Assembly (NCBI RefSeq): GCF_020379485.1
Contig: NW_026014653.1
Span: 372,001 to 436,000 of the forward strand
DNA: 64,000 nucleotides
DNA from: Brassica napus
Taxonomy: Eukaryota; Streptophyta; Magnoliopsida; Brassicales; Brassicaceae
Reading direction: 5' to 3'
In this document: piece after piece, positions 23,373-34,400 of the stretch
Layout: the number at the start of each line of letters is the position of its first letter
Position numbering within the stretch: position 1 is the first letter of the stretch
Made by a program: the position numbers and the translations under genes
Notes under the pieces: model-generated
The model's database searches: none
What the model was told of the DNA's origin: nothing
Seen by the model: only the letters and a program-made list of their open reading frames with translations

Positions 23373-23677
23373 GGGCAGTTATCTCAAGTAGTCATTTTAA
23401 GTTTTTATCACAAAAATAGCTTTCAAAAAAGAAAATGATCAAAATAGTTCTTTTTTATTTTGAAAATTTTAATTTTAATTTTTTATTTTTTTTAATTTGA
23501 AACTCTATCCTCAAAACCTCACCCCTTAGCTCTAAGCCCTAAAGTCTAGATTAGTTAAACCTAGGGTAAAAATACATGTTTACCCTTTAATAAAATTTAT
23601 TTTGATCATTTTTTTCATTGATGGCTATTTTCGTGAGAAAAACTTAAAAAAAAAAGGATTATCCAAGGAAATTTCTC
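23373..23677. mobile_element. Small MULE-like MITE
   Basis: About 305 bp with partly matching inverted ends: AAGTTTTTATCACAAAAATA on the left and, reversed, AAGTTTTTCTCACGAAAATA on the right, then shared GATCAAAATA. The interior has the CTAAGCCCTAAAGTCTAG type of sequence common in crucifer non-autonomous MULEs. No clean target duplication was found. Confidence 0.45.
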
Positions 23678-24132
23678 AAACTTATTTTTCTTCATCTTTT
23701 TTTTACAAAGGGCTTACGACTATACTAAAGAATATTTAAGAAGTTCTTAAAAATAAAATAAAAACATGAGTATTCTAATATAAATTAGTAAAGTAGTTAA
23801 TTTTTTGTTAAAAATAAAAATCATGCCTAATAAATAATTAGAAAGAACAAGAGTAAACAATTAGGAAACCAAAACCAAGAGTTGCTCGGAGATACGAATT
23901 GCTAAACAATGCAATCTACCCATTATTCAAATGTATACTAGGACTGTGAAAATCGTTTGACGATCAAATTCCATCAAAACGGTATGAACTGTTCTGGATG
24001 GTGATGAAAGCATATAAGGTAATCGCCTCTTCTCCGAAAGAGACAAGGAAGAGGAAAGCCCAAGAGTAGAAGAATATAGCGACAGAGACCAAGCCGGTGA
24101 AGAGGCTTTTACGAATTAGGATGCGGTCTCGA

Positions 24133-24330
24133 TCTATACTATTAAAGCAGGATCCTATTGTCATAATTACCTTAGGGGCATGTTTCCTTCACTAACATTG
24201 CATGTTTCATTAAGGGTAATTAAGTAATATTAATAACAAATCTATATTGGGTCATTATTTTTGGATCCAGCCCAAATCAAATCTCTCTTGCGCCATTTGG
24301 GCCTATTAAAAAATCAGATTCAATTGTCAC
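24133..24330 (+). mobile_element. Possible Helitron 5' end
   Basis: TCTATACTATTAAAGCAGGA resembles the conserved 5' terminus of Arabidopsis-type Helitrons (TC start, TATACTATTAAA). I found no convincing 3' hairpin plus CTRR end before 25000, so the length is unknown. It may be a truncated copy. Confidence 0.4.
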
Positions 24331-25006
24331 CTTTTTTTTTCCTTTGGACCAGTGAATCCAAGTTCAAATAATTTTTTTTCAACTATTCTTAATTATTATT
24401 TTTTTCTTTTCTTAATATAATTTAAGCATTCATAAAAATAATTGAATTTTTTTATTGAAAAGTATTAATCTTTATTAAAAGTATATAATTTTTTAATTAA
24501 AATAGTAACCCCATAATAAAATTAATTTATCAGAGTTATACCAACTTAATTCATTGAAAAAATAAAGTTTAATTTTTTTTAACATAAATAGTCATTTAAA
24601 ATGAAATACGATAAATAAAGATAAAATTTTTAAGTCTTTTATAAAATAAAACACAAATATATGAAAATGTGACATTTACTAAATATTTGTCAATTGAAAA
24701 AAAAAAACAAAAATAAACTTCAAAATCTAGTTTTTTTTTAAAGTTGGATTAGGTATATTTTTAGTGTGTTGGATTTTTAATTGGGCCGTTGAAATGAGAT
24801 TATGGCGTTCAGTCATTTCTGGCCGTTGAAATATGATAAGAATTGTTTAAAAGACAATGATAGAAATATCAATCGCAATGGTGAAGAAGAACTAGACATT
24901 CATAATTCGATACAATATATTTGGTTGGTACGGAATAATGGAACACACCATTTTTATTGAAATTATCGAAACCACTATGGACAAATCGATGGTTCTGAGC
25001 AGTATA

Positions 25007-25269
25007 CTCCTTCTGTTTTATAATAAGTGTTATTTTAACATTTTTTTCTTGTTGCACAAAAAATGTCACTTTATAATTTCAATGCAAATTATACTTACTT
25101 TCAACTAAAAATTAATTGCAAACTACATTGATTTTATAAATAATTTTATTTATCTCAAATACTATTGGTTAAAGAGGTGTAATTAATAACAACTTACATA
25201 CATTTGCGTCATTTTTTCTTAATTTGTGTGGAAAATATCAAAGTGACACTTATTTAGAAACGGAAGGAG
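25007..25269. mobile_element. Stowaway-like MITE 2
   Basis: 263 bp with inverted ends CTCCTTCTGTTTTATAATAA and (reversed) CTCCTTCCGTTTCTAAATAA, flanked by TA dinucleotides. It lies 42 bp outside the left end of the MULE. Confidence 0.82.
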
Positions 25270-25311
25270 TATTATCTTTATTGTACGGCACTATTGTTTC
25301 AATAGTTAAAA

Positions 25312-25596
25312 GGGAAAATTCCTTAAAAATACCCGGACTGAATTTCTTTTGCTACTTTAATACACGAACTTTTTAGGCTCCCCATTTAATACACAGACTA
25401 AATTGCGTTACCCAAAAAATACATCAACTTTTGAATTTCAGAAGTTTCACACTTCGATTCTAACAACGTTAACTCTGTTTAACAGAGAATCAAGACGGCG
25501 TTAATTTTTTAATTAGACACGTGATTGAACCGTTAAATCCTCGGGTTCCTTCATCAAAAGCCCCAAATCGAAAAAAAAACAAACCCTAATTTCATT
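25312..25596 (+). repeat. MULE left terminal inverted repeat
   Basis: Starts GGGAAAATTCCTTAAAAATA and ends ACCCTAATTTCATT. It lies directly upstream of the GRF-finger gene (ATG at 25630), so it probably serves as that gene's promoter and leader. Confidence 0.93.
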
Positions 25597-25629
25597 CAAC
25601 TCTTTATTTCCCAGAAATCCCTCAAATCG

Positions 25630-26112
25630 ATGGCTAAGAGTGAAGGCTCGAGTTCTAGTGCAAGGTCATCCTATAAGAAGAAGGTCGACGGTCCGTTATG
25701 CTACTGTAATAAGAGATCGACTCCGGCGAAGGCATGGACAGATGACAATCCGGGTAGAAGGTTTTGGTGCTGCGGTCCTCATGGGTTCGTCGATTGGATT
25801 GATAAGGAGGAGCAAAATGAATGGCAGAAACAGAGTTTACTGGAGGCGAGAGGCGTGATGGATCGTCAGAGAGAAGAAATCAGAAATCTGAAACAGTTGC
25901 TTAGCAAAGCTTCTCAACCAACCACATCTGAAGATTCAACATCATTATTGTTAGAGGAAGGGGACAGACTCGCAGAGGAGAAGAAAAAACTTGAAATTGC
26001 TCTTATCACATCAGTTGAAAAGGAGAAATTGCTAAGGCAATTCATTGCTCTTTCGATGGGAGGCTTCGCTGTTGTCACAGTCATCCTTGTCATTACCATT
26101 CTGAAGAAGTAG
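25630..26112 (+). CDS. MULE accessory protein: GRF-type finger, coiled coil, TM anchor
   Basis: 160 aa, one exon. Residues 23-60 form a GRF-like zinc finger (CYCNKRSTPAKAWT ... GRRFWCCGPHGFVDW), a fold that in other proteins binds single-stranded nucleic acid. Residues 62-130 are charged and predicted coiled coil (EEIRNLKQLL ... EEGDRLAEEKKKLEIA). Residues 137-158 are a hydrophobic helix (GGFAVVTVILVITIL) ending in KK, typical of a tail-anchored protein. It sits inside the MULE just after the left inverted repeat and converges on the transposase gene, so it belongs to the element. Similar small GRF proteins are common in plant genomes. Its function in transposition is unknown to me; tethering of element DNA or of the transposase to a membrane is only a guess. 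Confidence 0.85.
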   Translation: MAKSEGSSSSARSSYKKKVDGPLCYCNKRSTPAKAWTDDNPGRRFWCCGPHGFVDWIDKEEQNEWQKQSLLEARGVMDRQREEIRNLKQLLSKASQPTTSEDSTSLLLEEGDRLAEEKKKLEIALITSVEKEKLLRQFIALSMGGFAVVTVILVITILKK

Positions 26113-26462
26113 TTATGGTTTGTCTCTTTTGTTGTAATGTTTCATTAGGATCTGTGTTTCTGTTTTGTTTTGTCATGTTTGTGTCTTTTGTTGGTCTTTC
26201 TGTTTCGGATTGTCATGGTTTGTGTGTGTCTTTTATTGTAATGGCATCATTTTCATCTCTCTTTGATCAATGAATTTTATGTTTGTTGTTGTTACATTTT
26301 GAGTCTTCTTTCTGTATAATTTCTTAAAAATACATATCATAGATCATCCAAACAAAAGATCATCCTACAGAGTTTTAAAACATCCAAACAAAAGAAGATC
26401 ATCCTAGAGAGTTTTAAAACATCCAAATAAAATAAGAGAAGAAGATTATGAAGTTATAGAGC
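26113..26462. other. MULE region between convergent genes, with short repeats
   Basis: 350 bp between the 3' ends of the two MULE genes. 26338-26432 holds two or three copies of a unit with GATCATCCTA, AGAGTTTTAAAA and CATCCAAACAAAA. 26130-26290 is T/G-rich, as expected of a 3' UTR. No frame was seen. Confidence 0.6.
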
Positions 26463-29412
26463 CTAAGAGTCTTCAGGTTGTTGTTGAGAGGCTTGTGAAT
26501 TCTGATCACTCATAGCAGCAGACCCCCATACCTCAAATACACGACCAGAGTAAGGAGCAATATAGCAACCAGACTCTCTTGGAACAGGAGGCACACACTC
26601 ACGTCTACGGCCTCGAGCACGCCCTCTCCCTCGTCCCTGTCCACGGCCACGGCCTCTAGCAGTTGGAGCAGTTGGAGCAGTTGATGGCTGTGGATCAACA
26701 CAAGGTTGTGTGCTGACCGGATTTGGTGTGGACTGGCTTTGAGCATTCCTCCTCTTCGGTGCATTTTGAATGCTCCAAGGATCATCCTTATTAAGAAAAT
26801 CATATGTGAAATTACATACACATCAAACCACAGGAAAAACATATAAGAAAAGCATTTTGCTTACAGTCTTTTTTGGCCGTCCTCTTTTGCGTTTAGGAAG
26901 CTCAGGAGCAGCTTGTAGAGTACAAGTTCCACAGTTATGACCTGTTTGCTTACAGTTGCTACATGTCATCCTTCTTCCTTCTCTTGTAACCTTTGTTGGA
27001 TTTGTCTTTGACTCATGTGCCTCTTTGATCCTATCATAATTCTTCGGGCGTCCTGGCATTCTCCTTTTTTCAGGGATTTGTATAGCTTCCTTACCTGTCT
27101 TCTCCCACGGTCTCTCTCCGTTGACAGGTTTTATGTTGTTTTCGTAGGTGTCTTGCCACCTTGATGTCAGATAGTAAGGATCAACAAAGCTACAAAATAG
27201 AAAGAGAGATAGAGTTAGAACCTATATAATACTAAGATATGAGAAGAAAGAATGGTGCTTACTCTTCAGGTTCTTTGTTATGCTCGTTTATGACATAAAT
27301 AGCATGCTGGCAAGGTATCCCGGTGAGGTCCCATCGATTACAAGCACAATGCTTTTCTGGAAGACATACCACATAGCTACAATCCCACTCAGTGACTTCA
27401 TATAAGCTTTCACTACTTTTAATAACGGTGCAGTGGTTACTTGCTTGGCGGTTTTGCTCAAAAATCTCCATGATATTTGGTGGAAACTGAGTCGAACAGC
27501 CACTTGTTATGTCACGCCTTCGAGAGTTACGCTTCATTGCAAGTCTCCTAATCTCCTCAAGCATGTTAATCAGTGGCAACTTACGAGCATCTTTGATTGT
27601 TCTGTTGAAGCTTTCTGAGAGGTTGTTACACACATCTTCGCATCGTGCATGTCTACTGAAAAATGCTCTACACCATGTCTTCGGTTCTGTCTTCAGCAAG
27701 TCCTCATGTGCCTTTGCGTCGAACACTTCTAAAGCCTTCAAATTGATCTGATAATCACCATTCGTGAAGCTGTATGCAATTGCCCAGAAATAATCTTCAT
27801 ACTCTGACGCACTATAAACCTTCCTCCAATTTGCAAAAATGTGTCTAGCACAATGTCTATGCTCTGACTCGGGTAGAAGGTCTGCAACAGCATTTATCAA
27901 ACCTTTCTGCTTGTCAGATATGATAGTGAATCCATTGCCTAACCCCAAATCCAAATCAGCCTTCAACTTATCAACAAACCAAGCCCATGAAGCATTATCT
28001 TCCACTCTAACTATTGCCCACGCTATAGGATAAATCCTATTATCTGCATCTCGACCAACAGCTGCAAGAATCTCACCCTTTAACTCCCATTTCATAAATG
28101 CACCATCAAGTCCTATAATAGGCCGACAACAATTCTTCCATGTGTTCCTCAGATTCTCAAAACAAATGTAGAATCTGTCGAAGACAATCTTACCATCGTC
28201 ACGAGGAATAGTCACAATCTCAGTCTTCGTATTCTCATTTGAACGCTGAAGCTCCCTCTCATAATCCCACAGCTTGGCAAATTGCTCTCTCTGAGTTTGT
28301 ATTACCAAATCTAGAGCCATTCTTCTTGCTTTCGTGCATATCCACTTAGAAACTGAGAGACTGTACCTCATCATTATCTCATCCTTGATGTCAGTCCACT
28401 TAATACCAGGTCTTCTTCTTGCTTCATCCTTGTACATCCTTGCAATTGTACCCTGCTTCAACATCCTTGCTTTACTACTCTTCAGATGATTATGTTTATC
28501 CACATAAGATTTCACCATCCACTTCCCCTTTGGCTTCTCAACAGAGCAATAAATCTTCCACTCGCAATTTTCCTTTGTACAAATGGCTCCCAGCTTTGTT
28601 TTCTCCCATCGGCAAAGCTTCACATCGAAATTTGTCTTCAAAACATAGCGCAATAGCTGGTCTTTGAACTCTTCTCCGCTCTTGAATGTCTGCATTAACC
28701 ACAGGTATGGAGGCTTCTCATTGTTGTACGTAGTTCTCGAAATCACCTTTTCCTGTCGATTGAAGTAATCCCACTCATCATCAGTGTCAACAGCAGGAGC
28801 CGGATGTTCATTATCCTTTAATTGCCTTTCCAATTCTTCTTCATCATCATCACAACCTGCACCTCTAATCTCCTCATTATCGGCATCTCTAACTTCCTCA
28901 CTAGTGGCACCTCTAACTTCATCATCATGGTTATCTCCAAAGAGTGACTGAAATGGAATATCTTCTGCTTCTTCGATGACTTCTTCCTCAACCTCATCAC
29001 GAGCATTGGACGATTCCCCATTGTTCTGAGCTTCCTCGTCTCTCTCTTCTTCACCGCTGTCTTCTTCACCTCTATCTTCTTCACCATTCTCCGGAACCTG
29101 TTCACCAACACTCTGCTCAATGTAGATATCTACTCCACCTACTTTCATAGCTTCACAACACATCTGATTAATAGAAGCATCTGAAGCAAGTTCCAAAATC
29201 ACTTTCACCGACTCCATAGATTCTTGTGGAAGCTTGTACCAGACGTGTTTCACCTTCCCGTTTGACCCATTGTCTTCACATAATCCTTCGAACATACACC
29301 ACGTCATGTAATCTGGATCGATAGCAATGTCTTTATTCACTAATCCTCCCCGATACTGAAAGTCGTTATCTTTACGCTCCATAACGCTTCCATAATGTAG
29401 CCTAATCTTCAT
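26463..29412 (-). CDS. MULE transposase, MuDR type (932 aa, three exons)
   Basis: Minus strand, exons 29412-27263, 27189-26865 and 26786-26463; GT-AG borders and phases fit, sum 2799 nt. Order from the N-terminus: PB1-like domain (MKIRLHYGSVMERKDNDFQY); a long Glu/Asp-rich linker; MuDR DNA-binding domain (FKSGEEFKDQLLRYVLKTNF, CKW-type Cys pair and HNH end); DDE core with GLDGAFMKW, IISDKQKGL and the HRHCARHIFANW region; SWIM zinc finger CACNRWDLTGIPCQH; then in exon 2 a CX2C...GHNCGTC zinc knuckle and a KRKRGRPKK basic AT-hook-like motif; exon 3 is Gly/Arg-rich. A further intron in the leader (29429-29518) is likely, since the ATG follows a CAG acceptor. It catalyses cut-and-paste transposition of elements with these ends. 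Confidence 0.93.
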
Positions 29413-29620
29413 TAACCCTAGTTCACTGCAATCAAACCAAAGATTATGATTTAGAAACACAATCAAACCGAAGAAGAAGAAGAATCAAATAAAGATAAAG
29501 GGAAGGGATCGGGAATTACCTCATCTTTTCTGTCTCTCATAGAACATAGAAATCCGAGTTTAGAGAAGAAGAACAATGTTTAGAGAAGAAGAGAGTCTAG
29601 AGCAATTCGATTCTGGGGTA

Positions 29621-29905
29621 AATGAAATTAGGGTTTGTTCTTTTTTTGATTTGGGGCTTTTGATGAAGGAACCCGAGGATTTAACGGTTCAATCACGTGT
29701 CTAATTAAAAAATTAACGTCGTCTTGATTCTCTGTTAAACAGAGTTAACGCTGTTAGAATCGAGGTGTGAAACTTCCGAAATTCAAAAGTTGATGTATTT
29801 TTTGGGTAACGAAATTTAGTCTGTGTATTAAATGGGGAGCCTAAAAAGCTCGTGTATTAAAGTAGCAAAAGAAATTCAGTCTGGGTATTTTTAAGGAATT
29901 TTCCC
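29621..29905 (-). repeat. MULE right terminal inverted repeat
   Basis: Inverted partner of 25312-25596, same length. It lies just upstream of the transposase leader and probably acts as its promoter. Confidence 0.93.
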
Positions 29906-30050
29906 TAGTTAAAAATTAGTGATATCATTTATATCAAGTGGTTCAGTTAATTGGATGGTAATCAGACGAATATTTATAGATTTAGTTTTGGAGTTAACCA
30001 ATGTTATACAACAAAAGATAGTGGTACTTATGATGCGACATAAACTTAGG

Positions 30051-30302
30051 GTCTGACTGGTGACCATTCGGGAATTAAGAGGAACGAATAAAAAAGGAAT
30101 GTACGGGAACAAAATATCAGGAATGAAAAGGAATGGTTGTTCCTTATCAAATTTAACAAGGAATAATTTTGTTCTTAAATTCTCTACAAAAAAGGGAATG
30201 AAAGGGAATGAGAGGGAATTATTATTCCTTATGAATGGTGATTTTTTTTAGGAACATTAGAGAATGCATTATTCCTCACCGTTCTCTGGTCACCATTCAT
30301 AC
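30051..30302. mobile_element. MITE-like element upstream of KUP9-C (1)
   Basis: About 250 bp whose ends share inverted TGGTGACCA with neighbouring similarity (TGACTGGTGACCATTC on the left, CTCTGGTCACCATTCATAC on the right). The interior is rich in GGGAATGAAAGG-type repeats. No clear target duplication; class not assigned. Confidence 0.5.
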
Positions 30303-30540
30303 TCTTAAAGATTGGAGAAAATTAACATTAATATTCTGTTAATAAATAAGACCTTTAAAACATCAAGTAAATTCTTTCCATTTACTCTATTAATTATATA
30401 ATTATATTAATTATGTCGCTTGTTGTTTTGCTATTCCATGAATCTTGTATGTATTCTTACATTTCATATAAATAAAGATTAGTTGAGAAAAGAAAATATT
30501 TCATGTGCAGCGTGTGTCACAATAGTGAAAGCAAGACATA

Positions 30541-30816
30541 GGGTCCGATTGGTAATGGCTGTAGCTTTAAAATTTTTGCTGTAGAAAAAAATCTGTAAAT
30601 TTTTTGCTGTGGCTTTAAATTTTATTGCTGTAGAATTTTATGAAAGCACTAAAAATTTGCTTTGAATATTTGGCTCTGCAGAGCACTTGTACAGCTGTAG
30701 GTTATTTCTAGAGCTGTGGCTTCAAAAAAAAATTTAAAGTTTGATTGCTCTGAATTTGGTGCTTTAGAAATAAATAAGGCTGTGGACAGCACCTACAGCA
30801 ACTACCAATCACCCCC
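30541..30816. mobile_element. MITE upstream of KUP9-C (2)
   Basis: 276 bp with 24-bp imperfect inverted ends: GGGTCCGATTGGTAATGGCT and, reversed, GGGGGTGATTGGTAGTTGCT. ATA stands on both sides. The ends recall hAT-type MITEs but the short duplication does not, so the superfamily is open. Interior repeats of GCTGTAG. Confidence 0.7.
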
Positions 30817-30820
30817 ATAA

Positions 30821-31025
30821 GAGCATGATTATTGGAGAGTTTTTAGAGTGGGGTTCTTAGCGGAATATAAGAATCCGTCTCTTAAATTTTAACTAAAAAA
30901 ATTTAGAATCGGCTCTTAAAACTCTTATTTAAGAACCGGCTCTTAGCTTTTTTAGTTAAAAGTTAAGAAACGGTTTCTTATATTCCGCTAAGAACCTCAC
31001 TCTAAGAACCCTCCGATAATCATGC
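30821..31025. mobile_element. Fold-back Tourist-like MITE upstream of KUP9-C (3)
   Basis: 205 bp that is almost entirely one inverted repeat with arms near 100 bp (left arm GAGCATGATTATTGGAGAGT, right arm reversed GCATGATTATCGGAGGGTTC). TAA flanks both sides, as for PIF/Harbinger. A transcript would fold into a long hairpin. It begins 4 bp after the previous MITE and ends about 190 bp before the KUP9-C TATA box. Confidence 0.85.
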
Positions 31026-31211
31026 TAAAAGGCCATAAACAACCACTCTCACACGGTGCCAATAAATTATGATTTCTCCGGAATTCAAATTTTATTTTTA
31101 TTCAACTCTTTAGTTTCTTCATCCTATGCCACAATCACAAATCAAAGTATATGCCAATATTTGAATAAAGAAAAAAGTATATACCAAAATAAACAAACAC
31201 ACAAAAAATCC

Positions 31212-31220
31212 TATAAAAAG
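31212..31220 (+). promoter_or_regulatory. KUP9-C TATA box
   Basis: TATAAAAAG followed by GGAGTGTCGCTTT, aligned with the copy B element. About 190 bp before the ATG. Confidence 0.65.
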
Positions 31221-31286
31221 GGAGTGTCGCTTTTTTTACAAGTTTGAGGTTTGTTTTCAGTTGTAGCCTACTAGCCTTCCAATTCC

Positions 31287-31316
31287 ATGACAGAACCAGA
31301 GTTGACCAGATACTAG
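31287..31316 (+). promoter_or_regulatory. Short upstream ORF of KUP9-C
   Basis: Nine codons, MTEPELTRY, then TAG, in the probable leader 89 bp before the main ATG. The start is shared with copy B, where the frame stays open across the main start codon. Reinitiation is more plausible here than in copy B. Confidence 0.4.
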
Positions 31317-31404
31317 TTGCTCTGTAATAACTCGACTCTCTTCTTATACTCAGGCCCAAACAAAGAAAAGTTTCGACTCTGGTCTGATATCAGGATTACA
31401 AAAA

Positions 31405-34400
31405 ATGGAGGAAACGGTAGAATCATCTGTTACAGAAGGAGAAAGCACGATTGAAAAAAGAGACAGAAAAGCTATGAGAGAATTTGAGGAGGGACTCGAT
31501 CAACCCATGGATGAAGAAGCTAATATGCTCAAGAACATGAACAAAGAAAAGGTAACTACTGACTCTGTTTACTCAGTTTAAGTTTCATATAGAGAGTTTA
31601 GGTTTTTAGTTTTGTGTTTTCATCAGGGCCTATCAATGTTGATGCTACTAAGACTATCATTCCAAAGTCTAGGAATAGTTTACGGCGATCTAGGGACTTC
31701 TCCATTGTATGTGTTCTACAATACATTTCCTGATGGGATTAATGATAGTGAAGATGTGATTGGAGCTCTTTCTTTAATCATTTACTCTCTTCTGCTTATA
31801 CCTCTCATCAAGTATGTGTTCATTGTCTGCAAAGCTAATGATAATGGTCAAGGTAAGCTACAAAACAAAAACAAGGTTGATCGATGTTTTCAAACCAAAC
31901 CGGTTTAGTGTATACTGATGAATGTTTGTGCGCAGGTGGGACTTTAGCTATATACTCATTGCTTTGTAGGCATGCTAACGTCAATCTCATCCCGAATCAA
32001 CAACGCAGCGATGAGAATCTCACGACTTATAGTCGAACTTTAGTCGCTGAAGGATCTTTTGCTGCTAAAACAAAGAAGTGGTTGGAGAGTAGACATTCAA
32101 AGAAGAGAGCCCTTCTGGTCATTGTTCTTCTAGGGACGTGTATGATGATAGGTGATGGTATCTTAACCCCAGCCATCTCTGGTAACTAAGCTCCTCCTCC
32201 TTTCTACTTCTTTAACTTGGCAAGTTTTGTCAAACTTTCAGCCAATCTTCAAAAAAATCACTAGGCGATAATTAAACGTTTTATAGGGTCATGCACATTT
32301 AGGCGCCAACTACAATTTTTTTCCGCTTATGACCGATTTGCCGCCTAGTAGACGTTTAACCCAATTTTAAGAACACTGTCCAGCTTACAAAACCTTCCTT
32401 TTTCACAGTTCTTTCAGCTACTGGTGGGATCAAAGTCAACAATCCAAAAATGAGCACCGGTAACATGTTAAATTCAAGTTTCCAGTCGGTTTAGCTTTTG
32501 CTCACTTGCTATGATCCTTTTGTTTTGCAGACATCGTTGTGTTTGTGTCTATCGTTATTTTAATTGGACTGTTCAGTATGCAACACTATGGTACAGACAA
32601 GGTTGGATGGCTCTTTGCGCCAATTGTCCTTATTTGGTTCCTCTTCATTGGAGCCACTGGTATATACAACATCTGCAAACACGACACTCGCGTTTTAAAG
32701 GCATTTTCACCAACATATATATATGTGTACTTCAGAAGACGAGGACAAGATGGTTGGATTTCTCTCGGTGGCATTCTTCTCAGCATAACAGGTAAAGCTA
32801 GCTTCAGATAATTTTTTTTTTTTTACAGCTATCTCTAAAATGTTTCTATTACCCATAACGAAAGTTAGAAACTACTTATAAAATGTTTATTGTTAAAAAT
32901 TGTAGGCACAGAGGCACTATACGCAGACATTTCTTATTTCCCTTTACAAGCGATACAGCTAGCTTTTACACTTTTTGTATTCCCTTGTCTACTTCTAGCA
33001 TACTGCGGACAAGCTGCGTATCTTGTGAACCACAAGGAACACTACAAAGACGCCTTCTATGCATCTATCCCGGGTTTGTCCTAGACCTTTTCCAAAAGCT
33101 TTACAAGTCTTGAAGTCATACATAGTGTGCTTTTTCAGAACACTGAAACTCTCTTTTGCTTTGGCCCCATAGAAAGCGTATATTGGCCGATGTTAATAGT
33201 GGCGACCGGAGCTGCAATCGTTGGGAGCCAAGCTACCATATCAGGGACTTATTCACTGATCAAACAGGCTGTGTCTCATGGGTGTTTCCCTCGAGTTAAA
33301 ATTGTTCACACTTCAAAGAAGTTCCTTTCTCAGATATATTGCCCTGATATTAACTGGATACTCATGATTGGTTGCATCGCCGTCACTGCGAGTTTCAAGA
33401 ACCAAATAGATATCGGCAATGCATATGGTAAGTATTAAGTTAGATGATTTACCAACCTATAATTAATTGGTAGTAAGTGACCTAATCCATATCTTTTATA
33501 TATTATTTAAGATCTCTTGCAACTTCCTACGTGGAGTTGTGCCTCTAATATGCCATTTCGATCGATATTATGGCTCTTTGACCATTTATCTCATAATATT
33601 TGATCAAATTTAGTGGACCAACTTTAGGCATGATGACTTATGGATCGGATTAGAAAGTATGGATTGAGCTCTGATACCCTATTAAATTAGATTAACTTCA
33701 AACCTAAAACTATTTATGATAAGTACATTGTCTCATCTCTTTATATATTATTTAGCATCCTTTCTAACTTCTGAGATTTTGGATTTTGTCTCTAATATGT
33801 CTCTCTCTAGATAATGTATCTTTAATCCTTAATCTTGAAATGTTTGGGCAAAGATCGATGAGTCTAGTTTAGCTTGGTCAATTATAGTTCGATTAGACTG
33901 AGCGTTAATACTATATTAAATTAGATGAGTTTACAACCGAAAACCAACTGGTATAAATGGATTGGTACATATCTCTTACATGTTAGCTAAATCCTTCTAA
34001 CTTCTAATGTAGGACTTTTGTTCCTAACTTAATAGTAAGATGTACATGAATAGAGGTCGGTATTTTGGTTAGATTTTGAGCATTTGTTTGACCCTTTTGG
34101 TATCTTGGTGAATATTAGGGACTGCGGTTATGGTCGTGATGATTGTGACCACATTACTGATGGTGCTGACCATGCTTCTCGTGTGGAGGTGCCACTGGAT
34201 CCTTGTCCTTATATTCGCCGTTCTCTCGCTAGTAGTAGAACTGTCTTATTTCTCGGCTGTGCTCCTAAAGGTCAATGAAGGAGGATGGGTTCCGCTCATC
34301 ATAGCAGCATTCTCTCTTCTGGTAATGTTTGTTTGGAATTACGTAACAGTCAAGAAATATGAGTTTGAAGTGTATAGCAAAGTTTCCATGAGTTGGATCC

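Larger units (their letters stand above)
22736..25006. other. AT-rich region with transposon debris
   Basis: No supported gene. 22795-22900 matches 12840-12940 (duplicated KUP9 spacer). 23310-23360 is a short direct duplication (TTTTGTCTAACTTTCAAACG twice). 23964-24140 on the minus strand has a short hydrophobic frame (FTGLVSVAIFFYSWAFLFLV) with no recognisable family or start. Candidate elements at 23373 and 24133 are listed separately. Confidence 0.5.
25312..29905 (-). mobile_element. Apparently autonomous MULE (4.6 kb)
   Basis: Mutator-like element with 285-bp terminal inverted repeats (25312-25596 and 29621-29905) that differ at about nine positions. A perfect 9-bp duplication, TAGTTAAAA, flanks it (25303-25311 and 29906-29914). 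It carries two convergent genes: an accessory GRF-finger gene on the plus strand and a three-exon transposase gene on the minus strand. Neither shows a stop or frameshift. It lies between KUP9 copies B and C. Confidence 0.95.

Noticed and set aside
23964..24164. 66-aa hydrophobic minus-strand frame
   Set aside because: No family, no upstream exon, and it runs into the Helitron-like start; not supported as a gene.
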